Below, in pieces: positions 1 through 8,534 of a stretch of 64,000 bases of DNA. Below the pieces are notes generated by a model. It did not search any database. It worked only from the letters and a program-made list of their open reading frames with translations, and was not told the origin of the DNA. This DNA comes from Microcella sp. (lineage in GTDB: Bacteria > Actinomycetota > Actinomycetes > Actinomycetales > Microbacteriaceae): the NCBI RefSeq assembly GCF_025808395.1, contig NZ_CP075524.1, positions 1,612,001 to 1,676,000 of the forward strand, read 5' to 3'. The translations under genes were made by a program, and so were the position numbers. Every line of letters starts with the position of its first letter. Within the stretch, counting starts at the first letter, position 1.

Positions 1-693
1 GGCGGGCGTCTCGACGAGAACGTCGACGCCATCGAGACGAGCAACGGCATCATCGAGTCGTACCGCTCGCTCTGGAAAGAGCTCACCGGCTGGGAGTCTT
101 TCGACCGCTCAGAACGGTGGCGCATCAATCAGAGAGTCGAGCGCCTCAACGCGCTCGGCTTCGACATCGAAGAGCTCGCGATCACGACTGACGGCGCCAG
201 CACCGAAGTGCGCATCAGGCCCAAGGTCGTCGATGCGGGCCACCACACTCGCCGCCTGCTGCGCCTGACCGGCATCGACGCGCAAGAGAATCAGGCCCGC
301 CGCCTGCTCAACGACCTCGACGCCTACACGGCATCGACGTATCCCGACAAAGAGGTCGACGACGAGGTCGTCGCGCACGAGTGGCTCGTGCGCGTGTTCG
401 AACCGGTGGTGCGCGCGATTCCGAAAGACCTGCGCGGCAAGCTCGAGACTCCTGAGATGTACCACCAGCTGCTCGAGCACCGCTGGTATCTCTCGCAGAA
501 CGAGGGCAGGGCGATTCCGCTCGCTGAAGCATTGAGCTCGTACATCGACACGGTGCTGCGCCATCGACGCGACGAGGCGACGGTGATCACCCCGCCGACC
601 GAGACCCTCTCGCTGCCGGCCCTGCTCACGAGCGAGATCGAGATCGTCGAGGGCGACGACGCCCCGACGGGCAGCTGGCGCGACAAGGTGTGA
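1..693 (+). CDS. DUF4032 family protein, C-terminal part (5' truncated by window edge)
   Basis: The reading frame is open from base 1 and stops at 693, giving about 230 residues without a start, so the N-terminus lies outside the window. The visible part begins in a segment with the words SYRSLWKELTGWESF, followed by a charged helical region and a conserved-looking stretch PDKEVDDEVVAHEWLVRVFEP. This resembles the C-terminal DUF4032 region of actinobacterial proteins whose N-terminal half is related to Kdo/WaaP-type lipopolysaccharide kinases; that assignment is from memory of the family. No catalytic kinase motif is visible in this fragment. It converges on the transhydrogenase operon with a 9-bp gap. 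Function unknown. Confidence 0.7.
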   Translation, partial: GGRLDENVDAIETSNGIIESYRSLWKELTGWESFDRSERWRINQRVERLNALGFDIEELAITTDGASTEVRIRPKVVDAGHHTRRLLRLTGIDAQENQARRLLNDLDAYTASTYPDKEVDDEVVAHEWLVRVFEPVVRAIPKDLRGKLETPEMYHQLLEHRWYLSQNEGRAIPLAEALSSYIDTVLRHRRDEATVITPPTETLSLPALLTSEIEIVEGDDAPTGSWRDKV

Positions 694-702
694 CCCCGAG
701 AG

Positions 703-2109
703 CTACAGGCCCTTCACCGCACTGAGCACCTTCGTGAGCGAGTCTTTCGCGTCGCCGAACAGCAGAGTGGTCTGCGGCTCGTAGAGCAGATCGTTCTCGA
801 TGCCCGCGAAACCCGGCCGCATCGACCGCTTGAGAAACACCACTTGACGTGCCGCTGCGACATCGAGAATCGGCATGCCGTAGATGGGCGAGCCCGGCGA
901 GGTCTTCGCGGCGGGGTTGACCACGTCGTTGGCGCCGACGACGAGGGCGACGTCTGCGTTCTTGAACTGCGGGTTCACCTCGTCCATCTCGCTCAGCACC
1001 TCGTAGGGCACATTCGCCTCGGCGAGCAGCACGTTCATGTGCCCTGGCATGCGCCCCGCCACCGGGTGAATGCCGAACACCACCTCGATGCCTTTGGCTT
1101 CGAGGGTGCTGGCGAGTTCGGCCATGGTGTGTTGGGCCTGCGCGACGGCGAGCCCGTAGCCGGGCACGACGATGACGCGCTGGGCGTAGCCGAGCAGAAT
1201 CGCCACGTCTTCTGCGCTCGAGCTGCGCACCGGGCGATCGCTCACCGCGGTCGATCCCGCCGTCGACCCGCCCTTGAACGCTCCGAACAGAATGCCGGTG
1301 ACGCTGCGGCCCATCGCCTTCGCCATCTCGTGGGTCAGAATCGAACCGGATGCTCCGACGAGGGTGCCCGCGACGAGCAAGAGCGTGTTGCTGAGCACGA
1401 GCCCCGAGGCGGCCACGGCGAGGCCGGTGCCGGCGTTGAGCAGCGAGATGACGATGGGCACGTCGGCGCCGCCGACCGGCAGCACGAGCAGCACGCCGAG
1501 CGCGAGACCGATGACGAGCCCGGCGACGGCCGCGGCGCCCCTGGCATCAGCGAGACCGGCGTTGGCGAGCACCGCGTCGTCGAGCACGATGATCGTCGCG
1601 GCCGCCAGCCCCGCGATGAGCAGGGCGATGATGACGATGGCGTGACCGCCGAAGATGATGGGCCGAGTCGGCATGAGCTCTTGCAACTTCAAGAAGGTGA
1701 CGACCGAGCCCGAGAAGGCGATGCCGCCCACGAGCACCGTGAAGGCCACCGCGATGTAGGCGCCGACAGTGGTGCTGTGCTCGAGCTCGAGCAGTGCGAC
1801 GAGACCTGCGGCACCGCCACCCACGCCGTTGAAGAGGGCGACGAGCTGGGGCATCTGGGTCATCTTCACCAGGCGTGAGGCCGGCACGGCGATGATCGTG
1901 CCGACCGCGATGACTGCGAGAATCCACGCGAGGTTGTCGAGCTCGGTCGACAAGAACACGACGACCATGGCCAGCAGGGCTCCGAAGGCACCGATGAGGT
2001 TGCCCCGTCGGGCGGTCTTCGGCGACCCGAGGCCTTTGAGCGCCAGAATGAAGCAGACTGCGGCGACGAGGTAGAGCAGCGCCGTGAGTTCGGGGCTCAG
2101 CACGATCAC
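703..2109 (-). CDS. pntB: NAD(P) transhydrogenase subunit beta
   Basis: This is the membrane and NADP-binding subunit of proton-translocating transhydrogenase, which uses the proton gradient to reduce NADP+ with NADH. Its 468 residues match the family. The N-terminal part, to about residue 270, is a run of hydrophobic helices. The C-terminal domain III carries the NADP-binding signature GYGLAVAQAQH near residue 318, then HPVAGRMPGHMNVLLAEA, GANDVVNP and KRSMRPGFAGIEN. The start is GTG, overlapping the upstream stop in a GTGA arrangement, so translation is probably coupled. It is the last gene of the pntAA-pntAB-pntB operon. Confidence 0.95.
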   Translation of the reverse strand: MIVLSPELTALLYLVAAVCFILALKGLGSPKTARRGNLIGAFGALLAMVVVFLSTELDNLAWILAVIAVGTIIAVPASRLVKMTQMPQLVALFNGVGGGAAGLVALLELEHSTTVGAYIAVAFTVLVGGIAFSGSVVTFLKLQELMPTRPIIFGGHAIVIIALLIAGLAAATIIVLDDAVLANAGLADARGAAAVAGLVIGLALGVLLVLPVGGADVPIVISLLNAGTGLAVAASGLVLSNTLLLVAGTLVGASGSILTHEMAKAMGRSVTGILFGAFKGGSTAGSTAVSDRPVRSSSAEDVAILLGYAQRVIVVPGYGLAVAQAQHTMAELASTLEAKGIEVVFGIHPVAGRMPGHMNVLLAEANVPYEVLSEMDEVNPQFKNADVALVVGANDVVNPAAKTSPGSPIYGMPILDVAAARQVVFLKRSMRPGFAGIENDLLYEPQTTLLFGDAKDSLTKVLSAVKGL

Positions 2110-2420
2110 TTCGACTCCTCCTTCGTCGCGCTCGCGCCGGTGGCGCGGCGGCCGCCGAACATCGTGAGCATGCGGTCGGTGACGACGAACCCGCCGACGA
2201 GGTTGATCGTGGCCATGAGCACGGCCACGAGGGCGACGACGAGCACGAGCGTGCTCTCGGCCTGCCCGGCGACGATCACGGCGCCGACCAGGATGATGCC
2301 GTGAATGGCATTGGCCCCCGACATGAGGGGAGTGTGCAGCGTGCTCGACACCTTCGACACGACTTCGAAGCCGATGAACACCGACAGCACGAAGAAGGTG
2401 AGCAGGGTGATGGCATCCAT
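2106..2420 (-). CDS. pntAB: NAD(P) transhydrogenase alpha subunit, membrane part
   Basis: A 104-residue protein with about three hydrophobic helices, including a segment with SSTLHTPLMSGANAIHGI, typical of the small membrane subunit of transhydrogenases whose alpha chain is split (Rhodospirillum-type PntAB). I chose the ATG at 2420, not an upstream in-frame start near 2495. The longer version adds an Arg-rich, unfolded-looking extension that lies inside pntAA, and the 2420 start overlaps the pntAA stop by one base (TGATG). It forms the membrane domain together with PntB. Overlaps at both ends indicate translational coupling along the operon. Confidence 0.93.
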   Translation of the reverse strand: MDAITLLTFFVLSVFIGFEVVSKVSSTLHTPLMSGANAIHGIILVGAVIVAGQAESTLVLVVALVAVLMATINLVGGFVVTDRMLTMFGGRRATGASATKEESK

Positions 2421-3571
2421 CAGTTCGCGCCCTTTCGTTCGGCGAGGGCCGCGGCGGTGGGCTCGTGCCGCACCTCTCCCCCGTGGGTCAGACACGACGA
2501 TGCGACCACGTCGTCGTCGAAGTCGGCGACGATCGCACCGTCGACCGTCATGAGCGCGATGAGGTTCGCGATGTTCTGGGCGAGAAGACGTGAGGCGTCT
2601 GCGGGCATCGTCGAGGGGGCATCCTTCATGCCGACGATCGTGACGGTTCCGCCGGTGACCGGCACCGAGACGTCGCTGCCGGCGACAGCACCCTCGACGT
2701 TGCCGCCGGTCTCGGCGGCTAGGTCGACGATCACCGAGCCGGGCCGCATGGCGCGCACCATGTCGGCCGTCACCAGCCGAGGTGCGGGGCGGCCGGGAAT
2801 CGCGGCCGTCGTGATGATCAGGTCGGCCTCGGCGATGTGCGGTGCCAGCAGTTGCCGCTGCCGGTCAGCACGGTCGGCGGCGAGCTCTTTCGCGTAGCCG
2901 CCCGCAGCGTCGGCATCAGCATCGAGCTCGAGGTGGATGAAGGTGCCGCCCATCGACTGCACTTCGTCGGCCGAGGCCGAGCGCACGTCGTAGGCAGACA
3001 CCTTCGCCCCGAGCCGCTTGGCGGTGGCGATCGCCTGCAGACCGGCGACTCCGGCGCCCAGCACGAGCACTTTGGCGGGCGGAACGGTGCCGGCCGCCAT
3101 CATGTAGAGGGGAAGAAACCGGTCGAATCGCATCGCGGCCTCGAGCACGCAGCGGTAGCCGGCCACGAGCGACTGCGACGTGAGGGCATCCATCGACTGC
3201 GCGCGCGAGATGCGCGGAATCAGCTCGAGCGAGAACGCCGTGATCCCGCGCTGGGCGAGCGCGGCCACCGCGTCGAGCTCACTGGCCGGCGAGGCGAAGC
3301 CGATCGTGATCGCACCCTTCGGCAGCTTCGCGATCGTGCCGGAATCGAGCGGGCGCACATGAGCGAGCACCTGCACCTTCGACAGCGGGATGCTCGCCAC
3401 GAGCTGCGCGCCCGCGTCGACGTAGGCCGCATCGGCATGCCCGGCCGCGACGCCCGCGCCCTTCTCGATGGTGACCGCGAACCCCGCGGCGATGTACTGG
3501 CTGACGGTCGCAGGGGTTGCGGCGACTCGCCGTTCTCCCTCGATCGGTTCACGCCGGATGGCGATCTGCAT
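2420..3571 (-). CDS. pntAA: NAD(P) transhydrogenase alpha subunit, soluble NAD-binding part
   Basis: A 383-residue protein of the alanine dehydrogenase/transhydrogenase N-terminal family. It begins IAIRREPIEGERRVAATP and contains the Rossmann motif GAGVAGLQA near residue 172 followed by AYDVRS. This is the soluble domain I that binds NAD(H) and docks on the membrane subunits. The ATG at 3571 has a good ribosome site (AAGGAG, seven bases upstream), and a TAGTGT -10-like hexamer lies at 3606-3611 on the minus strand, so the operon promoter is probably in the 126-bp gap up to 3697. No other signal is visible in that gap. Confidence 0.94.
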   Translation of the reverse strand: MQIAIRREPIEGERRVAATPATVSQYIAAGFAVTIEKGAGVAAGHADAAYVDAGAQLVASIPLSKVQVLAHVRPLDSGTIAKLPKGAITIGFASPASELDAVAALAQRGITAFSLELIPRISRAQSMDALTSQSLVAGYRCVLEAAMRFDRFLPLYMMAAGTVPPAKVLVLGAGVAGLQAIATAKRLGAKVSAYDVRSASADEVQSMGGTFIHLELDADADAAGGYAKELAADRADRQRQLLAPHIAEADLIITTAAIPGRPAPRLVTADMVRAMRPGSVIVDLAAETGGNVEGAVAGSDVSVPVTGGTVTIVGMKDAPSTMPADASRLLAQNIANLIALMTVDGAIVADFDDDVVASSCLTHGGEVRHEPTAAALAERKGAN

Positions 3572-3697
3572 AGCTCGCTCCTTCAGGTCATCATCGACCA
3601 GGGGAACACTATCTCCCGGCCGCGGCCGACAAGCACCAGCCGCGACCGCGAGTGGTGAAAGTTCTGCAGTTCTTCAGCGCTGCGAAGGTTGCGGCGC

Positions 3698-5008
3698 TCA
3701 GGCGAGAATCGACACCGGGTTCTCGATGCGGGTGACGAAGGCGGCGAGCCAGCGCGCGGCCAGAGCGCCATCCATCACCCGGTGATCGGCCGAGAGCGTC
3801 ACCGTCATGACCGTGCCCACCTCGAGCGCGCCGTCGACCACGACGGGTGCCTGGCGCGCAGCGCCCACGGCGAGAATGCCGGCATGCGGCGGGTTGATGA
3901 TGGCGCTGAACTCTTGCGTGCCGAACATGCCGAGATTCGAGACGGCGAAGCTGCCGCCCTCGATCTCATGCTGCTTGAGCGCGCCCGCGCGAGCTCGCGC
4001 GGCGAGGTCGGTGATCGCTGCATTCAGCGCCGTGACCGTGAGCGACTCGACGCCGCGCACGACGGGCGTCACGAGACCGTCGTCGAGCGACACGGCGATG
4101 GCGATGTCGGCCGTGCGGTGACGCAGCCGGCCCTCGTCGCTCCACGTGGTGTTGGCCTCAGGCACATCGCCGAACGCGGCGGCCACGGCCTTCACGACGA
4201 GGTCGTTGACCGAGATCTTGACCCCGTCGATCGCGTTGATCTCGGCCCGTAGCGCCAGCAGGCGATCGACGCGGCACTCTGCCGTGAGGTAGAAGTGCGG
4301 CACCGTGCTCTTGCTCTCGGTGAGCCGCCGAGCGATCGTTCGGCGCATGCGGCTGTGCGGGATCAGCTCGGGCTCAGCGGTCGTGCTGGGTGCTGTCGCG
4401 ACCGTGGTGGCAGCGTTCGCCTTCGGCGCTGAGACAGAAGCCGACGGGCGCTCGCCGCTCAGCAACGCCGTGATGTCGGCCCTCACGATGCGGCCGTCGG
4501 GGCCCGAACCGCGCACTGTGCTCAAGTCGAGTTCGTGCTCACGGGCCAGTCGCCGCACGAGCGGGCTGATGAAGCGGCGGCCAGTGCTCTCACTCGACGC
4601 TTCGCTTGACCCTTCTTCAGCGCTCTCCTCACCGGTGTCAGCGAGAGCGGGCGGCTGCGGAGCCTCTGCGACGGCCTGCTCTTCGACCTCGCCTTCTGCG
4701 GGGCCCGCCGTGTCGGGCTCGGCGGCGTTCGCGGCCAGTTCGGCCGCAGGAGAGGCGGGGGCCACCTCCCCCGCCTCCCCCACGATCGCGATGGGGGCGC
4801 CGACGTCGACGTTGTCGCCCTCCTTGATGAGCAGCTCGAGCACGGTGCCCGCCGTCTCGGCGGTGTACTCGACGACGGCCTTCTCGGTCTCGATCTCAGC
4901 GAACGGCTGACCGACGGCGATCGCATCGCCGGGGGCGACGAGCCACTTCTGCACGGCCGCCTCGGTGACGTTCGCGAGCACCTCGGGCATGCGGATCGTG
5001 GTGGCCAT
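3698..5008 (-). CDS. Dihydrolipoamide acyltransferase (E2) of a 2-oxo acid dehydrogenase complex
   Basis: A 436-residue E2 protein. The lipoyl domain spans residues 1-79, with the lipoylated Lys at position 43 in ETEKAVV. A Pro/Ala/Glu-rich flexible linker follows, then a peripheral subunit-binding domain at about 142-183 (ISPLVRRLAREHELDL), then the catalytic domain from about 215, with the active-site motif DHRVMDG (His near 409). It transfers acyl groups from E1 to CoA. The start codon overlaps the E1 stop by one base (TGATG), so E1 and E2 are made together. A single lipoyl domain and the fused E1 partner do not decide between pyruvate, branched-chain and acetoin substrates. No E3 gene is adjacent. 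Confidence 0.92.
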   Translation of the reverse strand: MATTIRMPEVLANVTEAAVQKWLVAPGDAIAVGQPFAEIETEKAVVEYTAETAGTVLELLIKEGDNVDVGAPIAIVGEAGEVAPASPAAELAANAAEPDTAGPAEGEVEEQAVAEAPQPPALADTGEESAEEGSSEASSESTGRRFISPLVRRLAREHELDLSTVRGSGPDGRIVRADITALLSGERPSASVSAPKANAATTVATAPSTTAEPELIPHSRMRRTIARRLTESKSTVPHFYLTAECRVDRLLALRAEINAIDGVKISVNDLVVKAVAAAFGDVPEANTTWSDEGRLRHRTADIAIAVSLDDGLVTPVVRGVESLTVTALNAAITDLAARARAGALKQHEIEGGSFAVSNLGMFGTQEFSAIINPPHAGILAVGAARQAPVVVDGALEVGTVMTVTLSADHRVMDGALAARWLAAFVTRIENPVSILA

Positions 5009-7197
5009 CAGGCTGCCCCTCCCGCGTTGCGCCGCACGGCTTCGAGAGCGGCGACCACTTCTTCGGTGCGGGCGATCGCCGCCCGCTCGAGCACGCGCGA
5101 GATCGACGGCGACGACTCGGTGCCCGTCACGCGCTGCACCGGCTGATCGAGCCAGTCGAAGAACCGGCGCTGAATCTCGTCGGCGAGCCAGCCGCCGTAG
5201 CTCGTGCCGAGGGCTCCCTGCTCGACGATGAGCACCGCGTTCGTCTTCTTGACGCTCGACTCGATCGTCGCCCAGTCGATCGACGCGCGGTCGAGCCAGC
5301 GCAGGTCGATGAGCTCAGCATCCACCCCCGTCTGCTCAATCGCCTCGATGCAGTGCCGCACCATCGAGAGGTAGCTGATGACCGTCACCTCGCCGCCCTC
5401 GCGACGCACCGCCGCGGTGCCGGGCGGAATGATGTAGTCGAGGTTGTCGGCGAGAACCTCGTCTTTCTCGCCATACAGGTCGACATGCTCGATGACGAGC
5501 ACAGGATCTTGCAGCGCCAGGGCCGCGTTCATGAGGCCGACGTAGTCGGCGGCGGTCGACGGGGCGACGATGCGCCAGCCCGGGCTCGTCGCGAAGATGC
5601 CAGCTGGGTCCATGAGGTGCTGCGAGCCGTAGCCAGACCCCATGGCGACTTTGGTGCGCAGCACGAGCGGCACGGGGTTGTCGCCGCCGAACATGTGCCT
5701 GGCCTTGCCCACCTGGTTGAACACCTGGTCGGCGGCCACCCACATGAAGTCGGGGTACATGAACTCGATGACGGGGCGGTAGCGGCCGTCGAGGGCGAGC
5801 CCGCCGCCGAGGCCCATGAAGGCGTTCTCGCTGATCGGGGTGCCGAGCACCCGGTCGGGAAAAGCGTCGGCAAGACCCTTCGTCGCGCCGTTCGTGCCGC
5901 CCTTGAGCCGGTGGATGTCCTCCCCCAGCACCACGATGCGGTCGTCTTGCGACATCCGGCGCTCCATGACGCCCGCGACGGCGTCGACGAACTTCGACTC
6001 CTCGCGCGCGGCGTCTGAGGTGCTCGGGTCGAGCACGGTGAGCCCCTCGAGCTCGCTTGCGTCACCCCGCACCCCGACGTCGACGAAGGTCGGGTCTGGC
6101 CAGAGCTCGGGGCGGATGCGCCGACGGCCCTGCTTCTCGGGGTCGGCCTCGAGCAGAGGCTCGGTGGCCGCATCCAACGCCGCGATCGCCTGGGCGCGCA
6201 CGCTCTCGACGCCCGCCTCGTCGATGTGACCGAGCTTGATCATCTCGCGCGCGACACGGTCGAGCGGGTCGCGCTTCTTCCACTCGGCCTCTTCTTCTTT
6301 CGTGCGATAGCCGAAAGCGCTGCCCGGGTACGGCCCGTTCTGGTGGAAGAAGCGGTAGACCTCGGCCTCGACGACCGCGGGGCCGCCGCCAGAGCGCATG
6401 ACCTCGGCGGCCTGCTGCATCGCGAGGTGCACGGCGAGAGGGTCCATGCCGTCGACCCGCCACGACGGAATTCCGAAGCCCTGCCCGCGCACCGACAACC
6501 GGGTGTCGGCGACGCTCTCGTCGATGCGCGTGGCGACGGCGTACTGGTTGTTCTCGACGAAGAAGCAGACCGGAAGCTTCCACGCCGCGGCAAGGTTCAT
6601 CGATTCGAGCACCGAGCCGATCTGAGCGGCGCCGTCGCCGAAGTAGTTGATCGTGAGGTCGGTCGTGCCCGAGCGCTTCTGCGCCCACGCGTTGCCGGTG
6701 GCCATGGGTGCGCCGCCGCCGACGATCGCGTTCGTGCCGAGAGCACCGGCCTCGAACCACTGCAGGTGCATCGAGCCGCCGCGACCGCGGCAGTAGCCCT
6801 GCGCGAGGCCGAGAATCTCGGCGAGGGTCTTCTGCAGCACGGTCTGAATCTCGGGCGTGACGAGAGCGTCGAGCGCGAGCCCATTCTGGGCGACGTGCGT
6901 GAGAGCCTTGGCCAGAAACTGGTGGTGGCCGCGGTGCGAGCCGTTCACGGCGTCGGTCGAGCGCAGGCCCACGATCGAGCCGACCGCGCCCCCCTCTTGA
7001 CCGATCGACGAGTGGGCGGGGCCGTGCACGAGGCCCTCGGCAGCGAGGTCGAGCACGCGTTCTTCGAAGGCGCGGATGAGGTGCAGCTGGCCGAGCATCG
7101 TCGCGAGCAGTGCGGGGTCGGCGGCCTTCCAATCGGCGGCCGTCGTGCTCAGCTCGACCCACGGAGCGGTGGTTTCCAAACGTCGTTGTTTCGGCAT
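5008..7197 (-). CDS. 2-oxo acid dehydrogenase E1, alpha-beta fusion
   Basis: A 729-residue thiamine-diphosphate enzyme with E1 alpha and beta in one chain. The alpha half contains the cofactor motif GDGAAQIG ... FFVENNQ around residues 190-225; the beta half starts near residue 390 with SKFVDAVAGVMERRM and LGEDIH. It decarboxylates a 2-oxo acid and passes the acyl group to the E2 made by the next gene. I start at the ATG at 7197 (PKQRRLETT): a longer in-frame version to 7926 would run antisense through the VOC gene and has no E1-like sequence. The gene is divergent from VOC-GntR, whose regulator may control both. Substrate specificity cannot be read by eye. Confidence 0.92.
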   Translation of the reverse strand: MPKQRRLETTAPWVELSTTAADWKAADPALLATMLGQLHLIRAFEERVLDLAAEGLVHGPAHSSIGQEGGAVGSIVGLRSTDAVNGSHRGHHQFLAKALTHVAQNGLALDALVTPEIQTVLQKTLAEILGLAQGYCRGRGGSMHLQWFEAGALGTNAIVGGGAPMATGNAWAQKRSGTTDLTINYFGDGAAQIGSVLESMNLAAAWKLPVCFFVENNQYAVATRIDESVADTRLSVRGQGFGIPSWRVDGMDPLAVHLAMQQAAEVMRSGGGPAVVEAEVYRFFHQNGPYPGSAFGYRTKEEEAEWKKRDPLDRVAREMIKLGHIDEAGVESVRAQAIAALDAATEPLLEADPEKQGRRRIRPELWPDPTFVDVGVRGDASELEGLTVLDPSTSDAAREESKFVDAVAGVMERRMSQDDRIVVLGEDIHRLKGGTNGATKGLADAFPDRVLGTPISENAFMGLGGGLALDGRYRPVIEFMYPDFMWVAADQVFNQVGKARHMFGGDNPVPLVLRTKVAMGSGYGSQHLMDPAGIFATSPGWRIVAPSTAADYVGLMNAALALQDPVLVIEHVDLYGEKDEVLADNLDYIIPPGTAAVRREGGEVTVISYLSMVRHCIEAIEQTGVDAELIDLRWLDRASIDWATIESSVKKTNAVLIVEQGALGTSYGGWLADEIQRRFFDWLDQPVQRVTGTESSPSISRVLERAAIARTEEVVAALEAVRRNAGGAA

Positions 7198-7216
7198 GGC
7201 GGCCACTGTACGCGTG

Positions 7217-7290
7217 ATTGCATCCAATCTCAAGAGTTTCGCGCCGTTCACTGGCCCGCTTGTGCACGATGGGGCTAGGATTGCATCCAG
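7217..7290. promoter_or_regulatory. Divergent promoter region with two ATTGCATCCA repeats
   Basis: The 117-bp gap between the E1 gene and the VOC gene holds two copies of ATTGCATCCA, at 7217-7226 and 7280-7289. The first extends to the near-palindrome ATTGCATCCAAT; the second contains the short palindrome GGATTGCATCC. The 63-bp spacing and the divergent gene arrangement suggest operators for the GntR-family regulator encoded just downstream of the VOC gene. This is inference from position and repetition only. Confidence 0.4.
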
Positions 7291-7314
7291 TCGTCGCAAA
7301 GGAGGGATGTCGAC

Positions 7315-7839
7315 ATGGCTCTTCCCGGGTTGAGAGGAACCGAGCACATCGGGTTCACGGTGCCCGACCTCGATGAAGCGCACAGATTCTTCGTCGACGT
7401 CATCGGCTGCGAGTATGTGTACACCCTCGGCCCCTTCGAACGAGACGACGACTGGATGCGCGAGCACCTGGGCGTGCATCCGCGCTCGGTCATGCGCGAG
7501 CTGCGGTTCTTCCGCTGCGGGCACGGCCCCAACTTCGAGATCTTTCAGTGGGAGCCCGCCGACGGCCAGCTCGGTCAACCGCGCAACAGCGACATCGGCG
7601 GCCACCACCTGGCCTTCTACGTCGACGACCTCGACTCGGCCGCCGAGTACCTGCGCGAGCAGGGCGTGCGGCTGCTCGGTGAGCCCACCGCGAGCCGCAA
7701 CGCGAGCGAAGGCCAGCGCTGGCTCTACTTCTTGAGCCCGTGGGGCATGCAGCTCGAGCTCGTGAGCTTTCCGAACGGCAAGGCCTACGAGCGCGAGAGT
7801 GACGTCGTACTCTGGCATCCTGCCCGACCACAGGAGTGA
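7315..7839 (+). CDS. VOC-family metalloenzyme-like protein (glyoxalase/dioxygenase fold)
   Basis: A 174-residue protein with two paired beta-alpha-beta-beta-beta units of the vicinal oxygen chelate fold. The first begins TEHIGFTVPDLDEAHRFFVDVIG, with the first metal-ligand His in that strand; the second begins GHHLAFYVDDLDSAAEYL near residue 98 and ends WGMQLELVSFP, with the usual Glu. Substrate cannot be told: the family includes glyoxalases, dioxygenases and epimerases. The ATG at 7315 has a strong ribosome site (AAAGGAGGG). It is followed by the GntR regulator with a GTGA overlap and is divergent from the E1-E2 operon, so it probably acts in the same 2-oxo acid or branched-chain pathway. 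Confidence 0.8.
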   Translation: MALPGLRGTEHIGFTVPDLDEAHRFFVDVIGCEYVYTLGPFERDDDWMREHLGVHPRSVMRELRFFRCGHGPNFEIFQWEPADGQLGQPRNSDIGGHHLAFYVDDLDSAAEYLREQGVRLLGEPTASRNASEGQRWLYFLSPWGMQLELVSFPNGKAYERESDVVLWHPARPQE

Positions 7840-8525
7840 CCATGACCCAGGCGCCCGAGCATGGTGCCGCTGCAGCGCATGTCGCCGAGGCTGTTCGCGA
7901 AGCGATCGTGCGCGGCGAGTACGCACCCGGCGCTCGCATCAGGCAAGAGGTGATTGCGGCCCAGACTGGCGCAAGCCGCGTGCCGGTGCGTGAGGCTCTG
8001 CGTATGCTCGCCGCCGACGGGCTGGTCACTCTGGTCGCGAACACCGGCGCATGGGTCTCGTCGTTGAGCCTCGCCGAGTGTCAAGAGATCTACCGGGTGC
8101 GCGAACGCGTCGAGCCGCTGCTGCTGCGCATGAGCGCGCCCTTGCTCGACGCGTCAGTCATCGACCACCTCGACGGCCTCGCCGATGCGATGTCGAGCTC
8201 GACCGACCCCGAGCAGTTTCTGGCGCTCGACCGGGAGTTTCACCTCACCACCTACTCGGGCGCGCGCACGGTCGTGCTCACTGAGCTCGTCCACCGACTG
8301 TGGAACCGCACCCAGGCCTACCGTCGCGTGTACACCCGCCTGATGGATGCCCGCTCACGTCAGACGGTGCACGATGAGCATCGCCTCATCGTCTCGGCGT
8401 TGCGCGATCACGACATCGACGCCGCCGAGTCGTTGCTCGCGACACACATCAGACGCACGCGTCGACAGCTCTCGAGTCACCCTGAAGTCTTCGCCGCGCC
8501 TCACGGTGAGCAGACCCCGCACTGA
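7836..8525 (+). CDS. GntR-family transcriptional regulator, FCD (FadR-like) type
   Basis: A 229-residue regulator. The N-terminal winged helix is at about residues 12-75, with GEYAPGARIRQEVIAAQTGASRVPVREAL cut by the typical GntR pattern of small-residue turns. The C-terminal FCD ligand domain, about 85-210, carries its conserved acidic and His residues (DREFH, then DEHRLI and THIRRT), which usually bind a metal and a small carboxylate. The start is GTG at 7836 overlapping the VOC stop, or ATG two codons later. It probably senses an intermediate of the neighbouring E1-E2/VOC pathway and may act at the ATTGCATCCA repeats. It converges on the XRE-cupin gene with a 9-bp gap. Confidence 0.88.
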   Translation: MTMTQAPEHGAAAAHVAEAVREAIVRGEYAPGARIRQEVIAAQTGASRVPVREALRMLAADGLVTLVANTGAWVSSLSLAECQEIYRVRERVEPLLLRMSAPLLDASVIDHLDGLADAMSSSTDPEQFLALDREFHLTTYSGARTVVLTELVHRLWNRTQAYRRVYTRLMDARSRQTVHDEHRLIVSALRDHDIDAAESLLATHIRRTRRQLSSHPEVFAAPHGEQTPH

Positions 8526-8534
8526 CCCGTCGGC

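Noticed and set aside
844..1878. Long open frame (344 codons) on the plus strand opposite pntB
   Set aside because: It is the His/Arg/Gly-rich mirror frame typical of GC-rich coding DNA, with no domain; pntB on the other strand is unmistakable.
7198..7926. N-terminal extension of the E1 gene
   Set aside because: It would run antisense through the VOC gene and the divergent promoter, and carries no E1 sequence; the ATG at 7197 begins just before family-like sequence.
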